Shown piece after piece: positions 6,974 through 7,161 of a DNA stretch of 7,161 bases; position 1 is the stretch's first letter, and every line of letters starts with the position of its first letter. Source of the stretch: Bacteroidota bacterium (lineage in GTDB: Bacteria > Bacteroidota > Bacteroidia > Chitinophagales > UBA2359); assembly GCA_020627525.1 (NCBI GenBank), contig JAHDGP010000238.1, positions 1 through 7,161 of the forward strand. Reading direction: 5' to 3'. The position numbers and the translations under genes were made by a program. The notes beneath the pieces are model-generated. The model made no database searches. It was not told the origin of the DNA and saw nothing but the letters and a program-made list of their open reading frames with translations.

Positions 6974-7028
6974 AATAATTAGTTAATCCAATCATATTTT
7001 TACTATACAAAAGGGTGCTCAAATACAG

Positions 7029-7044
7029 TAGCAATAAATTGCTA
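7029..7044. promoter_or_regulatory. Near-perfect palindrome upstream of the three-gene operon
   Basis: TAGCAAT and ATTGCTA face each other across AA at 7029-7044, about 56 bp upstream of the first ATG of the minus-strand operon. The position suits an operator. No confident TAnnTTTG promoter was found here; on the minus strand the nearest match is TGTATTTG just downstream of the palindrome, with one mismatch and no well-placed TTG. The rest of 6974-7161 shows no convincing gene or RNA. Confidence 0.3.
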
Positions 7045-7161
7045 GCGTAAATCTTTAAAAAAATATTAATTGTGTCTGTAAGAAATCTAAGTGGTGTTGA
7101 TTTTTTGTGCAATTCAAAATGGATTATCAGCTTCCAAAGTAATAAAGCGACAATTTCATTG

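Noticed and set aside
6858..7112. Minus-strand open frame of 84 codons upstream of and overlapping the small membrane-protein gene
   Set aside because: It overlaps the start of a better-supported gene in another frame, has no clear domain or signal sequence, and its first part reads through AT-rich intergenic DNA.

Overview
The window looks like chromosomal DNA of a member of the Bacteroidota. It is AT-rich, its genes lack recognisable Shine-Dalgarno sites, and one good promoter fits the Bacteroidota form (TTG, then TAnnTTTG). Two of the five proteins end in a type IX secretion (T9SS) type A sorting domain, which is restricted to this phylum. The genus cannot be read from the sequence. All five proteins carry signal peptides or membrane segments, so this is a cell-envelope and secretion locus without housekeeping genes.

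Left part (29-3480): two divergent genes encode large T9SS cargo proteins. The minus-strand gene encodes a protein of about eleven 24-residue leucine-rich (receptor-L-like) repeats. The plus-strand gene encodes an N-terminal jelly-roll-like region followed by three E-set/glycogen-binding-like repeats that share a four-cysteine pattern. The 251-bp region between them holds a plausible promoter for the plus-strand gene and a perfect 14-bp palindrome.

Middle (3481-3817): this 337-bp non-coding stretch holds a 174-bp palindromic element that looks like a MITE. It has imperfect terminal inverted repeats of about 55 bp, a GC-rich central hairpin and flanking TAA triplets. The left TAA is the stop codon of the upstream gene, so the element sits between that gene and its strong intrinsic terminator.

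Right part (3818-6973): three minus-strand genes probably form an operon, transcribed from right to left. In order they encode a small protein with two membrane segments and a helical tail, a secreted or periplasmic coiled-coil protein with a C-terminal beta-rich domain, and a secreted protein that fuses a seven-blade propeller to a von Willebrand factor A (vWA) domain with an almost canonical metal site. None has a T9SS tail, so they are expected at the inner membrane and in the periplasm. I infer that they form an envelope complex with an adhesive or sensing role; this is the best candidate for an undescribed system here. The 188 bp beyond them contains no convincing gene.
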